Source: Hallerella succinigenes
GTDB taxonomy: Bacteria > Fibrobacterota > Fibrobacteria > Fibrobacterales > Fibrobacteraceae
Direction of reading: 5' to 3'
Length of the DNA: 64,000 nt
Assembly (NCBI RefSeq): GCF_002797675.1
Contig: NZ_PGEX01000001.1
Span: forward strand, 1,364,001-1,428,000
Every line of letters starts with the position of its first letter. The stretch's first letter is position 1. The notes under the pieces are model-generated. The model saw only the letters and a list, made by a program, of their open reading frames with translations, was not told where the DNA came from and did no database searches. Position numbers and translations under genes: made by a program. This document shows, piece by piece, positions 53,770 to 61,641 of this stretch.

Positions 53770-55251
53770 GTTGACCCTTAAAAAGTCACTTCGCGAGCGC
53801 AGGATAAGGAGGTTCGCCGTTTTTATTCACCCCTTCCCGGCAAAGGAAGCAACAGTATAGCCATTCCAACAGGACAAAAAAGCGCCTCATGGCCCTCTTG
53901 AAGTTGAACGCCGCTGCTGCAAGCTTTGCATTGAGCATGTCGCCAAAGATTCCCTTGTAGAAATTTCTACCCATACGGTGGTCGCTTTTCAGGTGGCCGT
54001 TGATAGGCTCGATGCCTGCCCTCTTGCAAAAAAGCTTGTGAGCCTTTTCCTTCTGGTAGTAAGTCGCGTTTTTCTTCGGGACGTCCGGTATCACGATCTT
54101 TGTCGTTCCGGATTCCTTTTGTCCGCGGTAGCCTCGGTCGCATGCGGCCTGGCTCGGCCTGAATCCAAGCATTTGTTCAACATGGTCAAGCGTATCGTCT
54201 ATCGTATGTCCGTCATACTCGTCCCGGAACGAGACCGCGCCGACAATGATGCCGCTGTAGCTCCGGGCGATTGACACCTTGTTGCCGAACTCGTATTTCT
54301 TGTGTTCCTTGCCCTTGCCGATGCATTTTACTTCGGGTTCGTGAAGCGAATAGACCTTGTCCTTGTCGCATTTCTTCTGTGCCAGAACTTTTTTGAAAAG
54401 CTCGATTTTTTCTTTGTACGTGTTCAACAAGTTCTTGCTGGCGAGATTTCGCTCTAATTCACGGACGAGCCGTCCCCCGATTGTCTTCAGCCTGCGATCT
54501 GCCTTGTGAGCCTTCTTGCCGTTCTTCGGGTGATTGCGGAAACGCTGGTCACGATGGGCCTTCTTCAAGGTTCTCTTGTAGGACTGTCTTTGCGGAAGAT
54601 CATGCTCTTCCACGATCCTCTGTACCTGTTCTATTATCTTGTTCGCAAGTTTGGCGTCTGTAGGGAACGTGATGTTCTTTTCCTGCACGGTCGTGTCAAG
54701 AAAGACCGTGCCGCATCCTGTCGGTCCTTGTTTATCGTGGTCATCGTTGACGAGGATACTTTCCTTGAGGATCATGTCCATGCCCGCTTCGCCAATCATG
54801 TGCCGGAAGTGAACAAGTTCGCTCGGGTCGCAGGGTTGCTCCGTCGAGAAGAACCGTTCTCCGCAAAAATACTGGTAATAGGCGTTTTCCTGAAACTGCT
54901 CCACGACGGACTCGTCCGATACGTTGCGGATGTGCTTCAGGATGATGAGCCCGGTCATGAGACGGATCGGCTTGTTCGGCGCACCCATTTTGTCGTCAAA
55001 CCGTTTCGAAAACTCGGTCTCGAACTTGTTCCAGTCAATCTTGTTCGCGAGAACGTAGAGGGGGTGCTTGTGGTTCAACTGCTCCTCAAGGGAACAGAAA
55101 AGGCTTGTCTGTGCGTGGGATTTTGGCGGTCTGTACATAAAAAATTGCAAGGTTTTCAATCATATTTTAGAAATCCTTGCAATATTTTCACAGGGTAGAA
55201 ATCAGTTTTTCCCAATAGTTATGCGGGCTGGGCGGGATTTTAAGGGACGAC
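53770..55251 (-). mobile_element. IS5-like insertion sequence, copy 2 (1482 bp)
   Basis: Same length, ends and flanking TATATA (53764-53769 and 55252-55257) as copy 1, differing by a few bases. It sits between parS sites in an intergenic segment, so no gene appears to be broken. Confidence 0.93.
53786..55138 (-). CDS. IS5-like transposase, copy 2
   Basis: Differs from copy 1 by three visible residues: HSLY to HPLY near the start, KKVHRD to KKAHRD and KTIAGR to KTIGGR in the middle. Same DDE layout and ATG directly behind the leader hairpin. The hairpin here has one mismatch (GAAATCC in place of GAAAACC), which may weaken the terminator. Confidence 0.9.
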   Translation of the reverse strand: MYRPPKSHAQTSLFCSLEEQLNHKHPLYVLANKIDWNKFETEFSKRFDDKMGAPNKPIRLMTGLIILKHIRNVSDESVVEQFQENAYYQYFCGERFFSTEQPCDPSELVHFRHMIGEAGMDMILKESILVNDDHDKQGPTGCGTVFLDTTVQEKNITFPTDAKLANKIIEQVQRIVEEHDLPQRQSYKRTLKKAHRDQRFRNHPKNGKKAHKADRRLKTIGGRLVRELERNLASKNLLNTYKEKIELFKKVLAQKKCDKDKVYSLHEPEVKCIGKGKEHKKYEFGNKVSIARSYSGIIVGAVSFRDEYDGHTIDDTLDHVEQMLGFRPSQAACDRGYRGQKESGTTKIVIPDVPKKNATYYQKEKAHKLFCKRAGIEPINGHLKSDHRMGRNFYKGIFGDMLNAKLAAAAFNFKRAMRRFFVLLEWLYCCFLCREGVNKNGEPPYPALAK

Positions 55252-55257
55252 TATATA

Positions 55258-55635
55258 GTTAGGTAAGGTGGAACCTTTTATATAATTTCAAAAATTTATT
55301 CGTTTAGACTAGATGGAATATTGTATATAATTCCCTTTATTTTTTATATTATTGAAACAATTCTTGGTTGATACTGCAACAAAGACACTCAAACCTAAGC
55401 ACGAGCTTTACAATGCGATCAAGAAAACTTTTCTTTTACCGTAAAGTATTTCTTCAAATGTTTCACGTGAAACATTACCTCAAATAAAACTTTAAACAAT
55501 CATCCAAAAATCAAAATTTTATAATTTCAAAAAATCCTTTCAAAATCACTTTATCCACATCTTATATTCATAAATCGTAAAACATTTAAATTACCCACTC
55601 TTCTTTTCCTTTCATATAATTCTAAATTTTTTCAC
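55258..55635. other. AT-rich gap with parS and DnaA box, no clear gene
   Basis: About 380 bases. A frame of about 30 codons (from TTG, with LVDTATKTLKPKHELYNAIK) ends at about 55443; it looks protein-like but is too short to call. It may be the end of a gene split earlier. parS site 3 (55459-55474) and a perfect DnaA box (55551-55559) follow. Confidence 0.5.
55459..55474. promoter_or_regulatory. parS site 3
   Basis: Perfect TGTTTCACGTGAAACA, about 160 bases upstream of rsmG. Confidence 0.95.
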
Positions 55636-55643
55636 GTGAAACA
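55628..55643. promoter_or_regulatory. parS site 4, overlapping the rsmG start
   Basis: TTTTTCACGTGAAACA, one mismatch at position 2. The GTG of this palindrome (55636) is also the best rsmG start codon. Confidence 0.82.
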
Positions 55644-56286
55644 TTACTCAGATTCAAATCAAGAAAAATTGCTCGTTGAATTTCTTTCAGCGAATGGAAT
55701 TTCCTTATCTGAAAATATTCTTGAAAAACTTTTCGCTTACGTAAATTTGGTAATTATCGGAAATGAAAAAGTAAATCTGATTTCCAAAAATGATATTCCC
55801 AAGTTTTTGACTCGCCACATTGCGGATTCTCTTTTTCCGTATATCGTTCTGTCTAAAGCAAATTATTTAAAACCTGGAATGGTCTGGACCGATATGGGCG
55901 CCGGTGGTGGCTGTCCTATTTATCCGCTTGCGATTGTTTGTCCGTATATTCAATTCTATGCATCTGAACCTCGTCACAAGAGAGTTCTCTTTTTGGAAGA
56001 AACCAAGAACGCTTTAAAACTCGAAAATCTGACTGTTGTCGGCAAACGTTTTGAAACTTCTAATATCCAAAATTGCGACATCATTTCTTGCAGAGCGCTT
56101 TCCCGTTTTGAAGCGGATTATGAAAGAGCTCTTCCGGGCCTTAAAAAAGACGGAATATTTGTGACATTTAAAAGTCGTGAAATTGCTCAGGAACTGAAGG
56201 ACATTCCGAATGTTCATTTAATCGATTACAATCTTCCTCTTGAAACTCAAGAATACTCATTAGTGATCAAAGGAATCTATGGGTAA
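55636..56286 (+). CDS. rsmG: 16S rRNA m7G527 methyltransferase (GidB)
   Basis: 216 residues. Motifs: NEKVNLISKND, HIADSLFPYIVL, SAM-binding MGAGGGCPIYPLAIVCP, and the SCRALSRFE region. Classical order near bacterial origins is rsmG-parA-parB, as here; the 3' end overlaps parA by 8 bases. The GTG start lies in parS site 4 and lacks a clear ribosome-binding site; a TTG at about 55669 is an alternative. Confidence 0.88.
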   Translation: MKHYSDSNQEKLLVEFLSANGISLSENILEKLFAYVNLVIIGNEKVNLISKNDIPKFLTRHIADSLFPYIVLSKANYLKPGMVWTDMGAGGGCPIYPLAIVCPYIQFYASEPRHKRVLFLEETKNALKLENLTVVGKRFETSNIQNCDIISCRALSRFEADYERALPGLKKDGIFVTFKSREIAQELKDIPNVHLIDYNLPLETQEYSLVIKGIYG

Positions 56287-57064
56287 AGTTATCGCTATTT
56301 GTAACCAGAAAGGTGGCGTGGGTAAAACAACTACAGCAATCAACCTTGCTGCCAATTTTGCCGCTTTAGAAAAGAAAACCCTCCTGATCGACATGGACCC
56401 GCAGGGGAACGCCTCTCAAGGTTTGGGTTATCTGGAAAGCCAGGAAGAAGACGTGCACGAAGCACTCGAACTGGCAGAAAGTCCAGATGCGATTACAAAA
56501 ACAGCTCTGAAAAAGTTCGTTTTGAAAACGGACTTGGACTATTTGAACGTCATTACTTCTGGTCCGGACCTTTCCGTAATGGAATTGGAATTGGTGAACG
56601 CAATGAGTCGTGAACACCGTCTGAGCCGTATCACGAATGTATTGAAGGAAGAGTTTGAATATATCATTATAGACGCTCCTCCTAGCTTGAACCTTTTGAC
56701 CTTGAATGTCTTGACCGCAGCCGACAGCGTTTTGATCCCTGTCCAGTGCGAATACTACGCTTTGCAAGGTCTTGCAGAACTTTTCAACACAATCCGTCTT
56801 GTTCAGAAAAACTTGAATAATCATTTGAACATCGAAGGCGCACTTCTCACCATGTACGATAACCGCTTGAGCCTTTCCCGCCAGGTGGCAGAAGAAGTTC
56901 GCAACGTCATTCCGGAACGTGTTTTCAAAGTCATGATTCCACGCAACGTCAAACTCAGCGAAGCTCCGTCCCACGGAAAACCGGTTATTCTTTATGATGT
57001 CAAAAGTGCCGGTGCACAGGCTTATATGAAACTCGCTGAAGAAATCATCAATGGGGTGAAGTAA
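56279..57064 (+). CDS. parA: chromosome-partitioning ATPase ParA (Soj)
   Basis: 261 residues. Deviant Walker A KGGVGKTTTAINLAANFA, DMDPQGNASQGLG, and the DAPPSLNLLTLNVL Walker B region. It drives chromosome segregation with ParB. It overlaps rsmG and is followed by parB after 2 bases. Confidence 0.96.
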   Translation: MGKVIAICNQKGGVGKTTTAINLAANFAALEKKTLLIDMDPQGNASQGLGYLESQEEDVHEALELAESPDAITKTALKKFVLKTDLDYLNVITSGPDLSVMELELVNAMSREHRLSRITNVLKEEFEYIIIDAPPSLNLLTLNVLTAADSVLIPVQCEYYALQGLAELFNTIRLVQKNLNNHLNIEGALLTMYDNRLSLSRQVAEEVRNVIPERVFKVMIPRNVKLSEAPSHGKPVILYDVKSAGAQAYMKLAEEIINGVK

Positions 57065-57066
57065 CT

Positions 57067-57966
57067 ATGGGAAAAAAATCGATGGCGCTCGGTCAGGGAC
57101 TGAGCACAATCATGCAGAGCCACGCTCAAACTTTGAACGATCAGCTCAACCAGGATGAAAATGGAAATACCATCCAGGTGAAAAAAATCAACCTTGACTT
57201 GATTGACCCAAACCCGTATCAGCCCCGTACCGAATTCAACGAAGAAGAACTCGTTGAACTCGCAGAAACCATTGAACAGCAAGGGTTGATCCAGCCGATT
57301 ACGGTTCGAAAATTCAACGGACGTTACCAAATCGTAAGCGGTGAACGCCGTACCCGTGCAGCACGTCTTGCCGGTTGGACGACCATCGACGCTTATGTGC
57401 ATGAACTCCTTTCCGACAAAAAAATGGCGGAATGGTCTCTCATCGAAAATATCCAGCGTGTGGATTTGAATGCGATCGAAGTCGCTAAGTCCTATGAAAA
57501 GCTGATTGAAAATTACGGTTACACCCATGACGATCTCGCAAAGAGCGTGGGCAAGTCCCGTTCGGCAGTCACGAATGCACTCCGTCTTTTAAAGCTCCCG
57601 GAACAGGTCCAAGCCTGGATCAGCGAAGGAAAAATTTCCCAGAGCGCAGCCCGTACCTTACTCAGCCCGGAAATTTCCGACCCGGAAGCCGTTGCCCGTG
57701 ACATCATTGAAAAGGGAATGAACGTCCGAGAAATTGAACAGATTTCCAAGGACAAGAAAAAGGAAAAGGCTCCAAAGGATCCGGCAGTCGAAACTCCTCT
57801 CGACCCGAACATCGTTTCTTTCCTCAAAAAAATGGAAGAATTTTTCGGCACGTCCGTCAAACTCCAGAAGGGAAGTGAAAACGCTTCCAAGGGAAAGCTC
57901 ATCATCGATTACTATTCCTTTGAAGATTTGACCCGCATCCAGGAAAAAATGGAAGGATTGAATTGA
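57067..57966 (+). CDS. parB: chromosome-partitioning protein ParB (Spo0J)
   Basis: 299 residues. ParB/Srx domain with QPRTEFNEEELVELAETI and the CTP-binding GERRTRAARLAGW, helix-turn-helix (DLAKSVGKSRSAVTNALRLL), KISQSAARTLL, and a C-terminal dimer domain (SKGKLIIDYYSFEDL). It loads at the parS sites listed here. The N-terminal MGKKSMALGQGL region resembles the ParA-interacting tail. Confidence 0.96.
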   Translation: MGKKSMALGQGLSTIMQSHAQTLNDQLNQDENGNTIQVKKINLDLIDPNPYQPRTEFNEEELVELAETIEQQGLIQPITVRKFNGRYQIVSGERRTRAARLAGWTTIDAYVHELLSDKKMAEWSLIENIQRVDLNAIEVAKSYEKLIENYGYTHDDLAKSVGKSRSAVTNALRLLKLPEQVQAWISEGKISQSAARTLLSPEISDPEAVARDIIEKGMNVREIEQISKDKKKEKAPKDPAVETPLDPNIVSFLKKMEEFFGTSVKLQKGSENASKGKLIIDYYSFEDLTRIQEKMEGLN

Positions 57967-58754
57967 AGAACCGATATCACATTATCCAGATCATCCCTTC
58001 GGATTCAGGAAAAACTATTTCCTTTAAAATCAGCTCTCTGAAGTGGAAGATTTTTGGAATTTTGATTATCGCCATCTTTTTGATGGGCGGTTTCTTTATC
58101 TATAAACTTTCCACCATCAACGCGATCATCATCAGTTCAAGACAGGTTCACGCCCAGAACGAAATGCTGCTCAAAAAACAGCAGGAATATGAAATGTTTT
58201 TCTCGGAATTGGATTCCATTTCCACCATGGAAAAACAGATCAAGAATATTCTAGGCACCTTCTTCGAAACGGATTCTACCAAACTTTCCAAAGTCATCGA
58301 CAAGAATCGATTTGACTTTACACCGCTTTCCAAGAACCGCTTCAATGCGGAACTTCAAAGCTATACCAACGGCGGAAAATCAGAGAACTGGTCCAAAATG
58401 CCGAGCATCAACCCGACCATCGGCATCATCAGTAAACAGTTTTCCTCGGAACATACAGGCATTGACATTTCTGCGAAAAACGATGAACCGGTCTTTGCGA
58501 CTGCAGAAGGAAAAGTTATTTCCGCTGCAAAAACAAAGGATCGCGGATTGCATTTGCAAATCAATCACGGAAATGGTTACATCACCAGTTATTCCCATCT
58601 TCAAAAAACCTATGTAAAAAAAGGTGAATTCGTGAAGAAGGGAGAAGCAATCGGGACGGTAGGCTCTTCTGGAAACACAACAGGCCCTCATATCCATTAT
58701 GAAATCCTGAAGAATAACGTTCCCGTCGATCCAGAACTTTTTATTGAAGAATAA
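57963..58754 (+). CDS. M23-family (LytM) metallopeptidase, membrane-anchored
   Basis: 263 residues, TTG start overlapping the parB stop. One N-terminal membrane helix (about 28-48), a coiled-coil stretch, and the peptidase domain with zinc ligands in SSEHTGIDISA (HxxxD) and GPHIHYEIL (HxH). Cleaves peptidoglycan cross-links or activates amidases. The pair with a bactofilin just downstream is a recurring cell-shape arrangement. Confidence 0.9.
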   Translation: MKNRYHIIQIIPSDSGKTISFKISSLKWKIFGILIIAIFLMGGFFIYKLSTINAIIISSRQVHAQNEMLLKKQQEYEMFFSELDSISTMEKQIKNILGTFFETDSTKLSKVIDKNRFDFTPLSKNRFNAELQSYTNGGKSENWSKMPSINPTIGIISKQFSSEHTGIDISAKNDEPVFATAEGKVISAAKTKDRGLHLQINHGNGYITSYSHLQKTYVKKGEFVKKGEAIGTVGSSGNTTGPHIHYEILKNNVPVDPELFIEE

Positions 58755-58764
58755 GGAACCTTTT

Positions 58765-59118
58765 ATGGCAAGAGAAAACGACAGTCAGTTTACACAGATT
58801 AGCCCTTCCATGTTCATTACCGGGGATCTTACCGGTTCGAGCGATTTGCGCATTGCCGGTAAAATCAAAGGCAATATCGCAACGACAGGTGATGTCGTGA
58901 TCGAAGAATCAGGGTATGTCGAAGGAACGATCAAAACAAAAAATGCGACGATTGCAGGAAAAGTCAGCGGTGACATTGAATGCAGCGAAAAGGTGGTTCT
59001 GGAAGCAAAATCTTTAACCATTGGAAATCTGAAAGCAAAACTCTTAGTCATCCAATGCGGAGCAAAGCTAAAAGGAAACTGCGATGTTTCCGTCGAAACT
59101 GAAACCAAGAAGTCTTAA
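58765..59118 (+). CDS. bactofilin
   Basis: 117 residues from the ATG at 58765 behind AAGGA. It has a regular beta-helix repeat (MFITGDLTGSSDLRIAGKI, GYVEGTIKTKNATIAGKV, VVLEAKSLTIGNLKA), the polymerising cytoskeletal bactofilin core (DUF583). Short unstructured ends. Coupling to the M23 peptidase suggests a scaffold that places the peptidase, as described for Helicobacter-type pairs. Confidence 0.9.
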   Translation: MARENDSQFTQISPSMFITGDLTGSSDLRIAGKIKGNIATTGDVVIEESGYVEGTIKTKNATIAGKVSGDIECSEKVVLEAKSLTIGNLKAKLLVIQCGAKLKGNCDVSVETETKKS

Positions 59119-59134
59119 CGGACTTCTTTTTTTT
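59107..59134 (+). terminator. terminator overlapping the bactofilin stop codon
   Basis: AAGAAGTC and GACTTCTT form eight pairs, followed by a run of T. The TAA stop (59116-59118) lies in the loop. Confidence 0.88.
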
Positions 59135-59400
59135 ATCCACTCTGTCTTTAAATTTTCTTCTTATATATATAAAAGGTATAGGTATTGATAACGTGGATTT
59201 GTGGACAAAATGTAAAATTGTGGATATAAGTAATTGATTTTTAAAAAGATATAAAAGAAGTGGATAAGTTTTTTCTTTTGAAAACTCGGGAATCTATCAA
59301 CAGAATTCAATGTTGAAAACTCGGAAAGGTTAAATTTTCAATATCAATCCCCAGAATGGGCACAAACCGACGTTGAAAGTGAGTTTTCAATAGGTTATCC
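59133..59400. other. candidate replication origin (DnaA-box cluster, AT-rich)
   Basis: In a 387-base gene-free, AT-rich stretch: TTATCCACT at 59133-59141; on the minus strand TTGTCCACA at 59200-59208, ATATCCACA at 59219-59227 and TTATCCACT at 59259-59267; and TTATCC followed by ATCCACA near 59395-59407. These match or nearly match the DnaA box. Repeated GTTGAAAA-like segments (59310-59390) could add to melting. dnaA itself is not in the window. Confidence 0.55.
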
Positions 59401-59505
59401 ATCCACATGTTGATAAATTTATTAAATTGTTTTGCATCACATTGAAAGTCAAAGACTTAGAGTTTATATAGCTCTAGGGATTAAACTTTAATTAGATTAA
59501 AGGGT

Positions 59506-60255
59506 ATGGAAAAGAGAGTGGGATATTTTCGGATAGGGCAGATTACGGATATCCATCTGATTGTAAAAAACGATCAGGAGGATAGTTTACAGTCCGTCGA
59601 AAGCTTTAAGAAAACTTTAGAAGACGCAAAGAAGTTCAATTTGGATCTTCTTGTCTTTAGCGGTGACTTAAGCGAACACAGTTATAGGGAAGAATACGAA
59701 CTTTTCTTTCGGATGATCCAGGGTTATGACCGTCCCTGGTGCTTTATCACCGGAAACCATGATAATTCGGTAGAACTTTCAAAAATTTCCCCGGTGCCAA
59801 TGGTATTGAAAGAGGGGAATTATTTTTACAAGAAGGATGTAAACGGTTCCACTATCTTCTTTTTGGACAGTTCTATGGGAATCGTTTCGAAGCAACAGCT
59901 CGAATGGCTCGAACAGGAAGCGGCGAAAGAAAAGAAGGAAGTTTTTCTTTTTGTACATCATCCGCCTTGTCATTGTGGACACCTGTTCATGGATTCCCGT
60001 TATGCGCTCAAGAATTTGAAGGAAGTCGGGTTTGTTCTCGACCGTATTTCCAATTTGCATGCGATTTTTGTGGGACATTACCATTCTGCGATGGAAGTGG
60101 ATCGTGGAAATGGCCAGACGGTTTACCTGACTCCTTCGACGCAGATGCAGCTTGATCCGGATTCTGTGGACTTTCACATTTTGAGTACGGTCCCAGGCTG
60201 GCGCTACATTGAATATCGGAATGGTAAACTTTTCACAGAATTAAGATATCTTTGA
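59506..60255 (+). CDS. calcineurin-like metallophosphoesterase
   Basis: 249 residues. Metal motifs in order: GQITDIHL, LLVFSGDLSEHS, CFITGNHDNS, FLFVHHPP and FVGHYHSAME. It resembles CpdA/Icc phosphodiesterases that hydrolyse cyclic AMP or related substrates; which one is unknown. Lies after the candidate origin. Confidence 0.88.
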   Translation: MEKRVGYFRIGQITDIHLIVKNDQEDSLQSVESFKKTLEDAKKFNLDLLVFSGDLSEHSYREEYELFFRMIQGYDRPWCFITGNHDNSVELSKISPVPMVLKEGNYFYKKDVNGSTIFFLDSSMGIVSKQQLEWLEQEAAKEKKEVFLFVHHPPCHCGHLFMDSRYALKNLKEVGFVLDRISNLHAIFVGHYHSAMEVDRGNGQTVYLTPSTQMQLDPDSVDFHILSTVPGWRYIEYRNGKLFTELRYL

Positions 60256-60330
60256 TTTGTTATAAATTTCTAATTATTTTAGGGAATACCCTTGATTTTA
60301 TTTCAAGACTTAGCTAAATTATTCCCACCC

Positions 60331-60403
60331 GGCGGTTTAGCTCAGTAGGTAGAGCAACGGAATCATAATCCGTGTGTCTGTGGTTCGACCCCACAAACCG
60401 CTA
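60331..60403 (+). tRNA. tRNA-Met (anticodon CAU)
   Basis: Clover-leaf folds cleanly: acceptor GGCGGTT/AACCGCT (first pair G-U), D-arm GCTC/GAGC, anticodon stem ACGGA/TCCGT with loop ATCATAA, T-arm TGTGG/CCACA with TTCGACC. The CAU anticodon fits elongator Met; a lysidine-modified Ile tRNA cannot be excluded. CCA is not encoded. Confidence 0.93.
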
Positions 60404-60429
60404 CTATTTCCTTGTGGAAGGAGCTCAAT

Positions 60430-60858
60430 ATGAATAATAAGCTTTTTGCGTTTTTGTTCTTACTGGCTTCTTCCCTTTTTATTTTTGGATGCGGCAGCGA
60501 TAAAGCCGATGAACTGACTCCGGATCTTCCTGCTAAAACCGCATCGATTGTAACCGCTCCGATTACGGTTCCAAACTTTGTGACTCCGCAGAATTCTTCG
60601 ATTAACGAGAATAAGGCAAAGCAGTATGTGAATGCCAGTGCAGCGCTTATCCTTCTCGGTGAAGAATGGTCCGAAAAAATTGAGAAGGCCAAAGGCGAAG
60701 AAAGGCTCGTTATTCTTAAAAACTACGAAAAGGCTCGCGATCAGGTTTGCAGTCGCATCGGTCTTGCAGGCCTCGCTGAATACAACTGGATTACGAATGT
60801 GGCCGTCAAAGATTCGAGCAACGCCGACGTCTTTGCAAAAGCAGGCTTGAAGCTTTAA
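60430..60858 (+). CDS. small lipoprotein of unknown function
   Basis: 142 residues from the ATG at 60430, behind GGAAGGAG. Lipoprotein signal (LFAFLFLLASSLFIFGC). The rest includes helical AKQYVNASAALILLGEEWSEK and RLVILKNYEKARDQVCSRIG. It starts 27 bases after the tRNA. Domain not recognised. Confidence 0.65.
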   Translation: MNNKLFAFLFLLASSLFIFGCGSDKADELTPDLPAKTASIVTAPITVPNFVTPQNSSINENKAKQYVNASAALILLGEEWSEKIEKAKGEERLVILKNYEKARDQVCSRIGLAGLAEYNWITNVAVKDSSNADVFAKAGLKL

Positions 60859-60881
60859 GTTTTCTAAAAAATGGAAAAGAG

Positions 60882-60909
60882 CATCCGTTACCCTACGGGT
60901 GTTTTTTTT
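60882..60909 (+). terminator. terminator after the lipoprotein gene
   Basis: CATCCGT pairs with ACGGGTG (seven pairs, one G-T), TACCCT loop, and eight T follow. Confidence 0.85.
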
Positions 60910-60960
60910 GTAAGCATTCAAAATGAAGAGCTATGCTTACGTGATTTTTAAGGCTCTTCA
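60910..60960 (+). other. possible H-type pseudoknot
   Basis: GTAAGCAT (60910-60917) pairs with ATGCTTAC (60933-60940). TGAAGAGC in its loop (60924-60931) pairs with GCTCTTCA (60953-60960). This gives two 8-pair stems with six-, one- and twelve-base loops, the third AU-rich, as in classical H-type pseudoknots. A terminator follows at 60973-60994. Not a match to a known riboswitch by eye. Confidence 0.5.
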
Positions 60961-60972
60961 TCAACATGTGTG

Positions 60973-60994
60973 GGTGGCTTCGCCACCTTTTTTT
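60973..60994 (+). terminator. intrinsic terminator after the pseudoknot region
   Basis: GGTGGC-TTC-GCCACC followed by seven T. Confidence 0.88.
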
Positions 60995-61034
60995 GTTGAC
61001 TTTCGCCTAAATCAAACAAAAAAAATGGGCTATT

Positions 61035-61042
61035 TTCTAAAA
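61035..61042. repeat. eight-base target duplication TTCTAAAA of the lnu(C)-like transposon
   Basis: TTCTAAAA occurs at 61035-61042 and again at 62768-62775, directly flanking the element. Confidence 0.9.
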
Positions 61043-61123
61043 GGCTATGTCACAACAAACAGTTGATAAATAGCCATTTTTATAGGGGAGTATCAGAACT
61101 CCCCTACAAACTGTTATTTGCAG

Positions 61124-61618
61124 TTATCTATACTCATTTGGAATTTCGATATGAAATGTCTCACACAATAACTTCACATCATGTGCATCATTTTCATCAA
61201 ACTCGTATCCCAGATGGAACATTACTTGACTATATGGTTCAATACAGGAAACCTCTATTTCCTCAATTCTTCCTTTACCCGAAAAAGTTTCTACCGGAAA
61301 ACAATCCCCATCATAAAGAATTTCACCTTCGTCCGTATATTCAAAACAATGCAAATCAATAATTCTGTTTTTCAAATCTTCCCATACAGTATGGTTCAAT
61401 GTTGTATATTCCATCTTAATCTCATAAAAGCCATTAGCTTTCATTATTTCTATAAAGTTCTGATAATCGTTCTTTTCTACAAGAATGTCAATATCATTAT
61501 GGGCTCTTGACTGATATCCAAGAAGAGCATCTACACCCCAGCCACCATCAAGAAAGACTTTAATCTCCGCATCTATTGCAAATTGAAGAATCTGTTTTAC
61601 ATCTGTTATATTGACCAT
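61124..61618 (-). CDS. lnu(C): lincosamide nucleotidyltransferase, Lnu(C)-like
   Basis: 164 residues from the ATG at 61618. Nucleotidyltransferase motif LDGGWGVDALLGYQSRAHND, then DIDI for metal binding; the middle and end (FYEIKMEYTTLNHTVWEDL, DCFPVETFSGKGRIEEIE) match what I recall of Lnu(C). The enzyme adenylylates lincomycin and clindamycin. It lies downstream of the transposase on the same strand. Confidence 0.92.
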   Translation of the reverse strand: MVNITDVKQILQFAIDAEIKVFLDGGWGVDALLGYQSRAHNDIDILVEKNDYQNFIEIMKANGFYEIKMEYTTLNHTVWEDLKNRIIDLHCFEYTDEGEILYDGDCFPVETFSGKGRIEEIEVSCIEPYSQVMFHLGYEFDENDAHDVKLLCETFHIEIPNEYR

Positions 61619-61641
61619 CTTATCATCTCCACAAATTCTAA

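Noticed and set aside
55354-55443. 30-codon frame (LVDTATKTLKPKHELYNAIK)
   Set aside because: Protein-like composition but too short, with only a TTG start and no known relative; kept as a note only.
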